Source: Echeneis naucrates
Lineage: Eukaryota > Chordata > Actinopteri > Carangiformes > Echeneidae
DNA: 64,000 bases
Direction: 5' to 3'
NCBI RefSeq assembly: GCF_900963305.1
Contig: NC_042530.1
Span: 8,813,890 to 8,877,889 of the forward strand
A program made the position numbers and the translations under genes. The notes beneath the pieces were generated by a model. It was given only the letters and a program-made list of their open reading frames with translations. It was not told the origin of the DNA and searched no databases. Positions 29,318 to 43,100 of this stretch are shown here, one piece after another. Within the stretch, counting starts at the first letter, position 1. Each line of letters opens with the position of its first letter.

Positions 29318-31408
29318 CTATAAAGTTGTCTTGCGCAGCCTTGCAGCAAGCTTGTTGGCATCTGCTTGATTGGCTGCAGCTTCCAGCCTGCCCCGCTGTG
29401 CTGTGTGCCCAGGCTGATTTTTAAGATGAAGCCGCTGGAAGGGGAGAATGCATAGCCATAAGACACTAAGGTTGGTGTGAAAGCTTTCCATTTATACATA
29501 TAAAAATAAAGAAAAAATTAAGTTAAACAGAATACCTTCAGCTTTTTCTTTGCTGGGTCATGCACCACTCCATGTCGCCACAGGCTTTCCTTTTAGACAA
29601 TTGAGACTAGTTAAACTTCACCGCATACATGACGCAATGGATGAGGAGGAAAAGGAAAAAGGAGGGGGGAGAAAAAAAAACAAAAAAAAAAAAACAAAAA
29701 AACACTAATAGTATCCAACCATGTATCATCAGTTTCTTGCCTTCAGTAAATATCTCCCACTGAAACATGCCAAAGTATAACTTAAAAAAAAAAAAAAGTC
29801 AGCAACTCATCCACTAACCTTTTCCCCTACAGTAAAAACTGAGTCTGGATCATCTGTAGTCCTTCCTGGGATATGTTGCTGCAAATACTGCAACTTTCCC
29901 ATTTCAGAGCGTCCATCTCATGTTGTACTGGGCAGTAGTTTCAATATGTATATTAAAATTTCTAACTTAACACCCAAGCTAGAAGTATGGCGCCATACCA
30001 CTTTTGAAGTAGTTTGATTTGGGTGAATTAACAATAAAGTCTTACCTTCATAGCAAATTGTTTGCTGCAGCCAGGATAGGCACAGCTAAAACACTTCTTG
30101 CCCTCATGATCTCCCAGTACATGACTCTCCAAGTTAAAGCGACGAGTGAATTTTTTGTCACAGCCTTGTTGGGGACACAACAGCATCTTCCTCTCCCCAG
30201 AGTGGACACGCAGCTCGTGCTGGTGCAAGAACCAGGCGTTGTTAAACTGCCGTTTGCATTGTCCACAGGGCACCTTGACTGAGAGTCATTAAAATACAGT
30301 TGTATTTGTGACTCAGCTCATGAGTAACAATGTGTACAACACAACTAAATGGACGCTCACACTCATACCTTTATGTTCCTTTCTGTGCTTCAGATATTCT
30401 GTCCACGTCTTTCCCAGGAAAGGACACACCTCAGCCTCACAAGCATAGCCTTCAGAGACAAACAAGGGTTTTTGATGTAGTCATTCAAGGGGTGGGGGGG
30501 GGGGCGAGAGACACCATTCAGGTTACCCACTCACCTTCATGCACTTTCTCATGATGCTTTAGTTTTCCACGAGAGGGAAATTCTTTCATGCAGCCACTGA
30601 AAGAGCAGCTATATTAAAAGAATCAGAAAAAAAAAAAAAGAAAAAAAAAGAAGGTTATATCTTAGATGGCTGAAAACAGGATCAAGTTGCAATTATTCTT
30701 GCCTTGACTCTGAAGCCACTTACTGAAAAGGCAGACCCTGTTGGTGCTCACACTTGTGTGCTTTAAGTTGTTTCTTCTTGTGGAAATCCTTTTCACAGCC
30801 CTGATGGTCACACTAAAAGACAAGACCAAATAATAATGCAGGAAAATCCCCAAAATACTTGACAAAACAAAGGAAAAGCAGACATTTTTCAGCATGGCTT
30901 TACTTGATATCGCTTCTCCTGGTGCTGGTGAACTCGGGCCATGTGGTTCTTCAGGCTGGCGTTTGTGATGAAGGCCTCTGAACAGCCATCAGCCAGACAC
31001 CTACACAACAATCAAGGGCATCTTGACAAAGAGCAACAAGGTTACATTTCACTTGTTAGAATCGTTTTAAATAAGAGCACAGCAGCTTACTTGTGTGGTT
31101 TCTCCCCACTATGACTTAGCTCATGTCTGGTGAGTTGATAACGAGTGCAAAAGCTCTTGTCACAGTTCTCACAGCAGAAAGGTTTCTGAGTAAAATGAAG
31201 GGGAACATTTGACATGAACTCAACATTTTCACATCATCAACAGGGAAATGGTTTTGCTTTATTCTGTTTGACTCAGCAGCTCTCAGCTACTTACCAATCC
31301 TGTATGTTTACAAAGGTGAGCCTCTAGCTTCCATGACTTACTGAATGCAGCTTTACAATCAAAATATGAACAAACATAAGTTTTTTCACTATGCAACCTC
31401 TCGCCCAT
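29318..31408 (-). CDS. gtf3a: Transcription factor IIIA (TFIIIA), nine C2H2 zinc fingers, nine coding exons
   Basis: Binds the internal control region of 5S rRNA genes for Pol III and also binds 5S rRNA. Exons: 31408-31295, 31185-31091, 31000-30904, 30812-30724, 30608-30535, 30449-30369, 30278-30046, 29589-29536, 29434-29318; phases join to 317 residues (human 365). One finger per exon for fingers 1-6; exon 7 holds finger 7, finger 8 and the first half of finger 9, completed by exon 8 ([20 protein letters not shown]). The nine-finger layout, the odd finger 6 (CPFLGKTW) and the VVHDP-lysine linker after finger 9 are TFIIIA hallmarks. The C-terminal exon ([20 protein letters not shown]) corresponds to the human RSLASHLSGY region but is weakly conserved. 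The start [18 protein letters not shown] is the first ATG in the exon; an upstream extension as in human cannot be excluded. Confidence 0.93.
30489..30504. repeat. Poly-G run in a gtf3a intron
   Basis: A run of G broken by one T, 30 bases from the exon 5 donor; read on the minus strand it is a C run. Confidence 0.7.
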
Positions 31409-31930
31409 CTTTAATAAGAGATGTGGAGATGTGGTGATTTTGGTCACAGACAAAAAAAAATGGCTGTATGTGGCAGGACACTAAGTGACCTACAAGCAGC
31501 AGCTCATCTGTGCCTAATTTACCTAAGTGGAGTGTACCAACTGGGGGAAGAAGGGGGTGTCCTACTTCACTGACCCTGAAATATAAAACACCCTTACTAT
31601 GACAAACTCCTTATTTATTTATTTTTTTTTTGCATTCAGACACCCAGAGAAACTCCTGCCACTTAATCATTTGTTTGTGTTCAGCAGTCACATACACTCA
31701 ACTGTGTAAGATTATTAGTACAGGAGATGGAACAGATGCTGGAAAATGATCTGAAGCCCCAAGGTTAATCGTGATCCTGTTGATACTCAAACATGTTGAA
31801 CGTAAGTGACTGTTTTGACTCGGGCTTTAAAAGTGTCACCCCGGCTCTGTGCAGTATGTGTCCCTATCTGCTGATCTGCTCTGTGTGTGGCACACAAGCA
31901 AGAAGAGTGGCGACTCAGTGTCGCCATCCA

Positions 31931-31955
31931 TCACACACACACACACACACACACA
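31931..31955. repeat. (CA)n microsatellite
   Basis: About 12 CA units, uninterrupted. Confidence 0.9.
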
Positions 31956-33949
31956 GTATTTATGACCCTAATCTCAATCTTATCAACCCTCCAATATTGT
32001 TTTCTGATTACTGTGATTTATTATTGTCAGAAATCAGTCTTCACTGAGGTCATTTGTAACCCACAAACATGAAACTAAACAACATTTCATAGTCTTTAGC
32101 ACAGGACCAGATGCTTTTGCAAGAAAAATAACACACTCTTACTTTCACAAGTGGAGAATCTGTTTTCCAAGCATTAAAATAGATTGTCTCTCAGTTCAAT
32201 AAGGTGTTTTGCTGCTTTTGTCTAATTTCACCAGGGTATGGCAATATTGGAAATATCCACTATCTTATCATTTATGTTAATACTATTAAATTCTAGTTAA
32301 GTATGGCTGTAATGTACTTTAGGAAACATTTTAGCATTTTAACCCCTTGGTGTCTTGCAGTGTCTGTTTAGTAATGGGCAAATAATCTTACTTCAAAACC
32401 ACTCTGCCATTATCTGAACACAAGTCACTTTGGCCACAAGTGACAATTATAGGATAATAGCAAACACTCAAAAGTGGTGAAACAGTGACACAGATAGAAG
32501 TGAGTCATGGGAACATGCAAACTGACTCAGCCAGATTCATTTACACAATATCTCTGAAGTTGGCTCCCATTAGCCACCATAAGCTGCTACTCATACCAAA
32601 CAATGAATTGAATCTATTAACAGAACCATACAATATCTGGTTCCCAGCTCAATTTTTCTATATGAAAAGCAGAGGTGATGTAGTTCTGTTTTAGGTGATT
32701 GTAAATGGTAAAACAAAATTTCTTCATCTGAATATATATTTAAGAATATATCTTGTGACAAATTGCTGTAACTGTGCGCGATGTTAGCACAAAAGAAGAA
32801 GTGATAAGAGCTAGAAAAACAAACTGAATTTGCAGTTTCTGTTGCAGTATTTATTTCAAGTTTGCTAATATTAGCCACCTCAAGTCACCTTAACGTTTTG
32901 CATACTGCCACATAAGATTTTGTTTATATAGACCAAAGTCTATAACAGCAACACCCTGGGAAATTTTGAATTGAGCATGTGAGCAAGGTTTGTATTGAAC
33001 TCAACTTTTCCATTTGAAAGATAAGATAGATTACATTCTCACATTCTGAATAAAAAAGAAAAACATTCAAGGGTTTAAAAAAAAAAAAAAAAAAAAGTAA
33101 ATCAGATGCAATCCAGTTACACTATCTGCTTGTGTAAACATTAGAGATGACCCTCTGTGCCCATGCAGTGCTCTCATGTGAAACCTTTGACTGACTTTTG
33201 TGAATAAGGCCTATTGAGAGCCTGTTGGGCGTTAACTCAGTGCCCTCCCATGCTTCAGGTGAGCATACCTGCATGAGTTGACATCGTTATCAGCCTCCTC
33301 CTCTCATCCGGTCCCCCCTAACCCTTCCCCTCCCTGCTGTCAGGGCCGGGATCAATACAGCTGGCCCAATATCCACATATATGGCCCTGCCTCCCCCGTC
33401 TCTGATAACTAGAGATACAACATGCACTCTGTTTGGCCTAAAGTGAGATTTCCTTGTGCCTTTCCCAGACACACACACAAACCATGTGAACACAGTGTCA
33501 CACCTTTGTACCACAGTCACAAATACTGTTGTCATGATCAAAGACAAGAAGAAGATGTGGGGAGAGCAATGTTCAAAGGATTAGTTTTTTGCTCACAATT
33601 TTGGTGAAAGACCAAATTGCAGTGGAAATGGGAGGAATCTCATTTGTGGTCAAGAATTACATGAACTTAAATGCCAATACTTTGTCAGACATTAAAAATG
33701 AAAACAACAAATACATTCTATACTAGTTCATATCTCTGGTCCAAGTAGTACACTTTCAACTCCACTACATTTATACTGTTCAAAATTAGTGATCAAATTA
33801 AATTAAATAACCCTGCACTTTAAATACAGTGCAGTTATTCAGCTGATGATTGTGAAATTTTCACATTATCCATTTCTGTTGTTTTTGAGATTGTCCTATT
33901 TTTATTCGATTTGCCCATCTTCTCTGTGTTTGGCATTCATTGTGGACAG

Positions 33950-34031
33950 CAAAAAGCATTTCATTGTACAGGGAAATGTGTTTGTTTACTGTACATATGA
34001 CAATAAACACTTTGAATCTCTCTTTGAATTT
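33950..34031 (+). mobile_element. Possible 3' tail of an L2-like non-LTR retrotransposon or a SINE sharing that tail
   Basis: The sequence runs from a GCATTTCATTGTACA block to ATGACAATAAAC and then short TTTGAATC-type repeats. Fish L2-clade LINEs and SINEs that borrow their tails commonly end in TGACAATAAA followed by (TTGAATC)n. Only the tail is present; no reverse-transcriptase reading frame is nearby, so this is a 5'-truncated copy if the call is right. Confidence 0.45.
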
Positions 34032-36917
34032 CCACACATGCCTCTTCTTGCATGTGGTGGTGCAAATCTGTTTCCAAACTCAATTATCTACTGTTTGTGT
34101 GTGTGTGGTTAATATGTAACATGGTGAGTCGATACAGCTGCTCCGAGCTGCTGGCTGAGCTGACAGACTCAATCTGTGGGTGTCAAACGTGTGATTAAGG
34201 AGTTCATAGTGCTCCACAGCTTTTATCCACAATCCTCGTCTTTCTGCGCTCCTCCCTATCGCTTGCTTTCACGCTCTCCTTCTCTGTTTGCTTTTTGTTC
34301 CTTCAATCAGTAACTTCCATGAGTCAGTGCTACACATGACACTCAGGTGTATCTGTGCGAACACACACAAAAGACCTACTGTAGATGTATAGGCAGGATG
34401 GAAATATTCCTAAAAACTGATTAGATGAGATCAAATAATGCAAAAATGTCCCATTAGTTAGGTTTCTCACAGAACAAAGTAGCAGAAATGCAAACCCTTT
34501 GTGTTGAGTTTATAAATGTAACATAGGATCAGTGCTATAAACTGCCAGAATATACAAAAAGGTAAAGATACATTTCCCTTATCTGAATACACACAGCAAA
34601 ATCCAGGCCTAACACATCAATACCAAAGGCTTTGGCTGCCAACCTGCTCATTGATTGATAGCATTTTATTTTTCCATCTATTTTTATCTCCCCAGGTTGT
34701 TGGATACTTATTACTCGGCTCAGATAAGAGCGTGTCTGAATTCCCTGACCTCAGGCCTACAGGGTTATAGGGGTGAATAAAGACTCTCTTCCCTTTGAGC
34801 TCGAAAAGGAGTCACTGTTTTCCTTTTCAGAATTAAAACCAGTTATTTCCTCAATTTTGCCCTTTCAAGAACATTCAAATGATATTGAGGGAGAAAATGA
34901 AGAGAAATTAAACTAATTCTTGGCCCGAGTCACTGCTGGCTTCCTCTCTCACACACAGACACTTCATCCTGTCAGCTGTGCCCCCCCATCTCTGCAAACT
35001 GGTTCTAATTCGTGTAAATATTGGGTAAAGTACTGAGGTGGGTTGAGATAACCTATTTGTCACATAACCAGCCAGCCATTCAGCCTCCACTGATTAAACA
35101 CATCAAGTGCTCCACACACACACACACAAAGACTACGGCATGTAAATACAAAATGCAAGGTAAGAAAACAGGACCCATGTCTGTGGATCCACATATGTAT
35201 GAACAAACACATATTTCCTGTTCCCAAACTCATTTTTTATTTACATTAACCTTCATCTTTTTAAGTTGTTTTTGTTTCACAGCTTTTTATTGAGCTCTGC
35301 AAATCATCCAAATACAAACTGCAGTGCAATTGAACTTATTGTTAGCACTGTTATAAAGGGACTGACCGTCTGATTTAAATGAACTGCAGTCTTTAAATTT
35401 ATATGCTCTCGGGGGAAACTATAGCAAAAAATGGCTGAAAATATATTTTATCTCAATAAGTGAATGTCAGTCCTAAAAGCTCAAATTATGACTGTGAGAA
35501 AATACTCCAAAGGTGAGACCCTGAAAAATGATATTGAAGGGTAAATTAGAGTTTAATGATGGAACTGCCGAATCAGGGTCAGCCTTAATGTTTAGAAATG
35601 TCCCTGTATGGGTCTTAACATTTATCAATTCAATTGTATGACTCCTTGAATATCGTGAAGTGTGACAATACATAGCTACACGTTTGGGGTGTGTCAGAAG
35701 TAAAAACCTGAGGCATGCTCTGAATCCAGCACATATCCTGTTGCACACTGCCACCTACTGAACAAAGTTAGACTGCGTAAGAGACAAAACCACACTAAAC
35801 CAGTGATTCATCAGGCTACTCATGGTTTAGTCCTTTTTACAGTAATTAAAGATCCAGTTTAATCCATCCACTCAGACTCCTCTCTTCTCTAGAGGTTTTA
35901 TGTGGTCCGAACATTCCCACAGAGGCAGCATTCATAATTATGGATTTATTTAATAGTGTGTGGATAATTTCTCAAAGATGTCGGAGTTTACTTAATTCCA
36001 GATGAGTCTACTTGTGTTATTCTGAGCTGAAGGGGCGAAAAGCTAAACACTCAATAGTTTCACCAAAATGAAGCTATAATGATTAACCCAATGAACACAG
36101 CTGGACAGGAAAGTCCCTAAAATTTGTTAGCTGGGTTATCATATATTATCCTTTGGCAGAAGCCATTTTAAACGCGTTAACACACAAAGACTCAAACAAG
36201 GTAACAAATCATCTAATTTATATAAATTCCAATTGTTCATCAATGGTAAACTTTTGTTCATTTGTCTTCCTGTCTTTGATTAGCCAGGGGTTTCACTGGT
36301 TACAGCACCCAGAGCAGGATAAGAGTTCAAAAGGTCACCCTGCTGATTTTCCCAAGTAATAAGTGGTATTAAGGTAGGGCTGAAAACGCAGCGTTCAAAC
36401 TGAGGTTGCCATTCAAACTCAAATCCTAGTTTGTAGCACATGTACCTGGAGGCAAAGTCTTCACAGCAGACATTTAATGGCAGAAAAAGCAAAAATGCTA
36501 AGATTACCAATGGCCCTGTTCTGTTATCTGTATAGGCTGAGACAGCAATCCATCATGAACTAAACAGGTGGTAGGAATTTAGTCAGTGGTTCCTACTGAA
36601 TGTCTCACATATAAGTTTACAAGAATTAAACAGAGGAACTTTTACAAGTGTCAGTAAAGCTGGTAGCTAAGCCAAGTGGTTCTATGTGAAAGATTATGAT
36701 GCGTATAGACGAGAAAAAGCTTGTGACATGATTCTAGTCACTCTCAGATCGCCGGTGAAATAAAAAGTGCTCTTGATTTCATCTTAAGCAATCAAAAGAG
36801 GCGAATCATCACAGAGTGACAGCACATCATGACATTTCAGGATACACTCATGAGTGAAATAATGACTTGACAAGTAGTGTGTCTGTGTGTACAAATCTTT
36901 TTATTCTGGTTAGCACA

Positions 36918-38594
<1,677 letters not shown>

Positions 38595-38597
38595 TTA

Positions 38598-39358
38598 CTG
38601 ATAGCAAAGAAGGCACATAAGTTAGTTATGACAAGAGCCTGATCGCATTTAATTAAATTCGAGAAAGCTACATGTGTATAAAGCAAGTTACATAATTGTC
38701 ATCTTAGTGCTGTGCATCACTGTTTTCAGTGATATATTACTTTAAGACCTACATAAAGATTAACCATAAACGGGGACAAAAAAAAAAAAAAAAAGGACAA
38801 TAAGATTGCATTGAGAACCCATAATCTCCATTATCCTGCCCAGAGCCTGCTGGTTGAAGGGGCTAAAAAATTAGAGCCGATCCCAGAGAAGAGAAAGAGT
38901 GGTCAAATATATTCCCCATATACTTCAGGACGGTACATGCGGATGGTTTTGATTACGTTGATTGGATTGAGTATCATCAAGTTATTACTTTGACTGCGGG
39001 ATATAAGGGTTACATAGACAACTTTAACGTTTAAGATTACATAATCTTCAGTCTTGCCATAAAATAGACCAAAAACCTAGGACAAATGCCGGGTAAAATT
39101 TACTTTCACAGGGCAATGAGTTGTCGGCCGGAGAATTTGTTCCTAAAGATCGTTTCTCAGCCCGTGAAGCCCACATGGAGAGCCACGCTACTGCTTCTGC
39201 CCACATCACACGGACTTCACTCCCAAGGCCGCCTTTTCAAACCATATTAACGAAGTGACACATAGTGGTGGAGCTAAAGCCTGCATATAAATAATAACCA
39301 TGCACTAACTATTCGATAATATAAAGGAAAATACAATTTAACGCGGAGAGGTTCTTAC
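38598..39358 (-). other. rpl21 intron 1
   Basis: 760 bases without coding sequence. A poly-A run lies at about 38779-38794. Human RPL21 introns host snoRNAs; I could not recognise a convincing C/D or H/ACA snoRNA in this or the other rpl21 introns. Confidence 0.5.
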
Positions 39359-39398
39359 CCCCGGTCTCTACAAGATGGCGGGTACGGCGGAAAGAGAG
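39359..39398 (-). promoter_or_regulatory. rpl21 non-coding exon 1 with a 5'-TOP-like start and a YY1 motif
   Basis: On the minus strand the sequence CTCTCTTTCCGCC (starting near 39398) is a typical terminal oligopyrimidine start of ribosomal protein mRNAs, which gives growth-dependent translation through mTOR/LARP1. Just inside is AAGATGGCGG (plus strand, about 39371-39380), a YY1-type element common at this place in ribosomal protein genes. The donor GGGG|GTAAGA follows at 39358. Confidence 0.7.
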
Positions 39399-40105
39399 AG
39401 CTCAGGACCCCAAACTCCGCCTTGTGATGCGCCTTTGAGGCAGTCCATGATATTGCCTGAACGTAATGACGGCGGACCTGGAAGTGGAATGGTCCACAGA
39501 TCCAGAGTCAGCTAAATAAAACAATACAAACAAGCCCCAAAGGTCTGAATTATGCGATAACTGCTCTTAGATGTGGTCAATAACTCATTCTCTACGGCGT
39601 ATTTACTGTTTGTTTAAGTATAATAAATAAGAATGCGGGGAAGGAATGAAAGTAATGGTGGTTACAGATACATTACAGATGTGTGTTTTTAACCCTTTTC
39701 ACCAAAGGAATGGTTTATATCGGGACTATGGCGCAAATACGTAACGCAGCCATTGTGGTGGCGATCATACGCATGCGCAAAGTTTCAGCAAGCTGGCTAC
39801 CGCTTCTTTCCTCTGCGATATGAGTACATTATTAATATATATTTCTATCATTTAAATGTTTTGGACAGTTGGGTCCCTTTTAGAAAGCAGGAGGCGCCTG
39901 AACCGCGATACTCGTTGCCAAAGCCGCTTTTTCCCCGGGCGTCATCAGACGAAGCCGGACGCAACATGCAGGGAACAATCTTGTTTCCTTGAGCCCGTTG
40001 GACCTTCCGTCTCGAGCTCAGCAGAATCTCCTGCCTGCCCTCACGAGAGCAGCCAGCCCAGTCTTGTCAGCGCGCGACGGTGTGGTGGAAGATGGCGCTA
40101 GCCGA
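39399..40105 (+). promoter_or_regulatory. Divergent rpl21/usp12 promoter and usp12 5' leader
   Basis: About 700 bases between the rpl21 start site and the usp12 start codon. An NRF1-like CGCATGCGCA lies at 39770-39779. The right part (39890-40105) is CpG-rich and probably usp12 5' UTR. No TATA box is clear on either side. Confidence 0.55.
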
Positions 40106-40118
40106 ATGGAAATCCTAA
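40092..40118 (+). promoter_or_regulatory. Short upstream ORF overlapping the usp12 start codon
   Basis: An ATG in strong context (AAGATGG) opens an eight-codon frame that ends at a TAA in 40116-40118, past the usp12 ATG at 40106 and in another frame. The usp12 ATG has a weaker context (C at -3). Ribosomes taking the first ATG would miss the main start. Confidence 0.6.
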
Positions 40119-43100
40119 TGACAGTCTCCAAATTTGCCTCTTTTTGTACCATGGTGAGTGCGCAGCGGTGTCACACTGACATTAGCCAGACTTTAGGGCG
40201 ATACGCAAACCGCGGCTGCGCTGCTGTTGGCTTTTTAAACATGGGGATTAGAAATAAAAGCAGTTTGCAGGGCTTTCTGTGCTAGCCAGGCAGTTTTCCG
40301 TTAATGGCAAAGCAGGCAGCCACCCACTGCCTCCTTCGCACTGCTCCCTCTGCAAACGGCACTACGGACAGTCTTTGGTTGACTGTTTTTAACTCATAGC
40401 TTGCCGATTTATTTTTGGCAATTGTTTCTCGCAGCTTCTTTAAGCAACAATGACAGTGCACCTGCTGCTGGGATTCACAGCTAAGTAGCTAGCGTGAAAG
40501 GCAACTGAAGCTAAACCAATGTTACATCTCGCCGACAACTGGATCACAGCTGGATAATTAATGACTTTCCGAATGAGACGCGATCATTCTGCGGATTGTA
40601 AAAGGAAATCATTACCCCAAAATGGCCTGGTTGGCTTGTTGGTCATTGGCAAACTACAAGATATTGTTAACGCAGGTAATGACGACATGGTTTAACATTA
40701 GCTACGCAGTTGTGGATCCGATCCAAGTCCATGTCCACCCAGCACAGTTTGTTGCTGTCTACACATCAGATTGGGGCCTTCTCCAAATGAGACTATTGAA
40801 AAATGCATGTCGTCAAACAGCGGCCCAGATCCACGGTTTGTGCAAAAACCAAGAAAGCTTGACACACACAATTTTGAGATCCAGCCGACTTTTGCAATTA
40901 AAAGCTTTTTGGAGTGAGAGTCAGCATTGGCCATGGACTTTACTGTCGGTTGAACATGATGCATGCTTTTAGTTCTAATTCTACAGAAAAAGAGCAGAGT
41001 GGAAAGGGGCACAGTCTGTGTTTTTTTTTTTTTTTTTGACTCCAGCAATAAATGACCTTGAAATAGTTTTTGTCACTTGATGAATTACTGTGCTTTTGCA
41101 ATTGTTATGTTCAGTAATAGTTTGATTTACACAAGAACATAACAGATTTTTTTTTCCTTTTTTTATGCAGGGCGCCAATGCCTCTGCTCTGGAGAAAGAG
41201 ATTGGATCTGAGCAGTTTCCGGTCAATGAGCACTACTTCGGCCTGGTCAATGTGAGTGAACGATACATTGTGCAGTTTAAGTGGCAAGTGTACACTTCCA
41301 CCTAACTTGTCCTCACACTGATTCTACTGTATGCCATGTTTGATTTTTAGTTTGGAAACACCTGCTACTGCAACTCGGTGCTGCAGGCTCTGTACTTCTG
41401 CCGGCCATTCAGAGAAAAGATTTTGGCATACCGCAGCCAGCCTCGGCGAAAGGAGAACCTGCTCACCTGCCTGGCTGACCTTTTTCATAGTATCGCCAAC
41501 CAGAAGAGGAAAGTGGGTGTCATACCACCCAAGAAGTTCATCACACGACTACGCAAGGAGAATGGTGAGACATCAGCTTGCTTCAAAAAGGCTGTAGCGA
41601 AATGTCCAGTCCTCACTTAAATTCCTTACTGTTTCTCCTTGTCGGCTGCTGATTCCCACAGAGTTTACACAGCATACAACTGAACTGAAGTACCTGCTTA
41701 GTATGTTGAGTACTTGAATTACAACAGTTGTTTTTTTAATGCATTTTTTTCCTCAGAGTTGTTTGACAACTACATGCAGCAGGATGCCCATGAGTTCCTG
41801 AACTACCTCCTCAACACCATTGCTGATCTGCTACAAGAGGAGAGGAAACAGGAGAAGACCAATGGCCGCCTTGCCAATGGCACTTTGGACTCCCAGAACA
41901 ACAATAGCAATGCGACACCTGCTCCCACTTGGGTCCATGAGATCTTCCAAGGCACTCTGACCAATGAGACACGCTGCCTCACCTGTGAAACGGTAAAATG
42001 CCTTATATCTGTTTTATTAATCTGCCACAGGAATTTAACGGGATTACACCAAACATCTATGTCTTGTTTAACCACATTTTCACCTAAATCAAATCTGTCA
42101 CACCACTGACGGCCAGTGAACTTACAAAGATTAAGTTTTTTTGGCACACACAACTGTGTGCTAACATTTTTGGCACAAACAATTTCTTAAGTAAATAAAA
42201 CCGATAATGATAGGATTTTGTTTCCTTGTGGCCACAGCTCAAAGTTTGATGGACTTGGGTGTGGTGTTCCTCTTTTGGTGTCCTCTTTTCAGATAAGCAG
42301 CAAAGATGAGGACTTTCTGGACCTTTCTGTGGATGTAGAACAGAATACCTCGATCACACACTGCCTCAGGTAAAAAGACCCTATGTGCATCCGCTATGGA
42401 GGCATGGAAGCAGAATTAGCACTGGTACTAGCACTGACGTTAATTGACAGAAAGTTAATCTGCAACTGTATTTGAACATTAACAGTAAAAAAGGAAAGGG
42501 GCAGCTCTCTTTTCATTTGTAGCCTTCAGTAAACTGTATTTCTGTGGTGTGTTTTTTTTAGATTTTCACATTAAAGACCAAGCAGTTAGTAAAGTAAACA
42601 ATGTACAAATAAATTAATAATAAAAATAATGGTCATTTGCAGTTACTGTAGTCGTGTAATACTATATATATTGACCTTCAAACTTCAAAAGTTTTTATAT
42701 TTAATGTCCCTTGCCAAATGCTGTTGGTTTGAGGCATCTAACTTAAGTTCATGTCTTAGAAATTTTGGAGAAACTCCTATTTAGGTACATTACTATAAAA
42801 AAAAAAAAAAAAAGTGAAGTGAAAATTAACCTCATGCGTGAGGAAAATTCAGTATTTTGAAATCGCAGCATGCATAAATCTATAATTAAGACTGAACAGC
42901 TTTCTCTTCATTCCCCTTCCCAGAGGTTTCAGCAACACAGAGACACTGTGTAGTGAGTACAAATACTACTGTGAAGAATGTAGAAGCAAGCAAGAGGCAC
43001 ACAAGAGGTCAGTGTCCAGGCCATTTTTTTCCCTGAGTCTATGGATGTGCCTGGGCATTTTAAATCCCATTTCTGAGACTAATATGTGTGATTTAGGATG

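Larger units (their letters stand above)
31409..36899. other. Gene-free interval between gtf3a and rpl21; site where rasl11a would be
   Basis: About 5.5 kb. It must hold the gtf3a promoter (left). No open frame with recognisable homology was found, in particular no small-GTPase motif, so rasl11a, which lies here in human, appears absent. Contents seen: a CA repeat (31931-31955), an A run (33078-33097), a LINE-like tail (33950-34031) and a short CA repeat (about 35115-35128). GC content is slightly higher at about 33230-33420. Confidence 0.6.
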
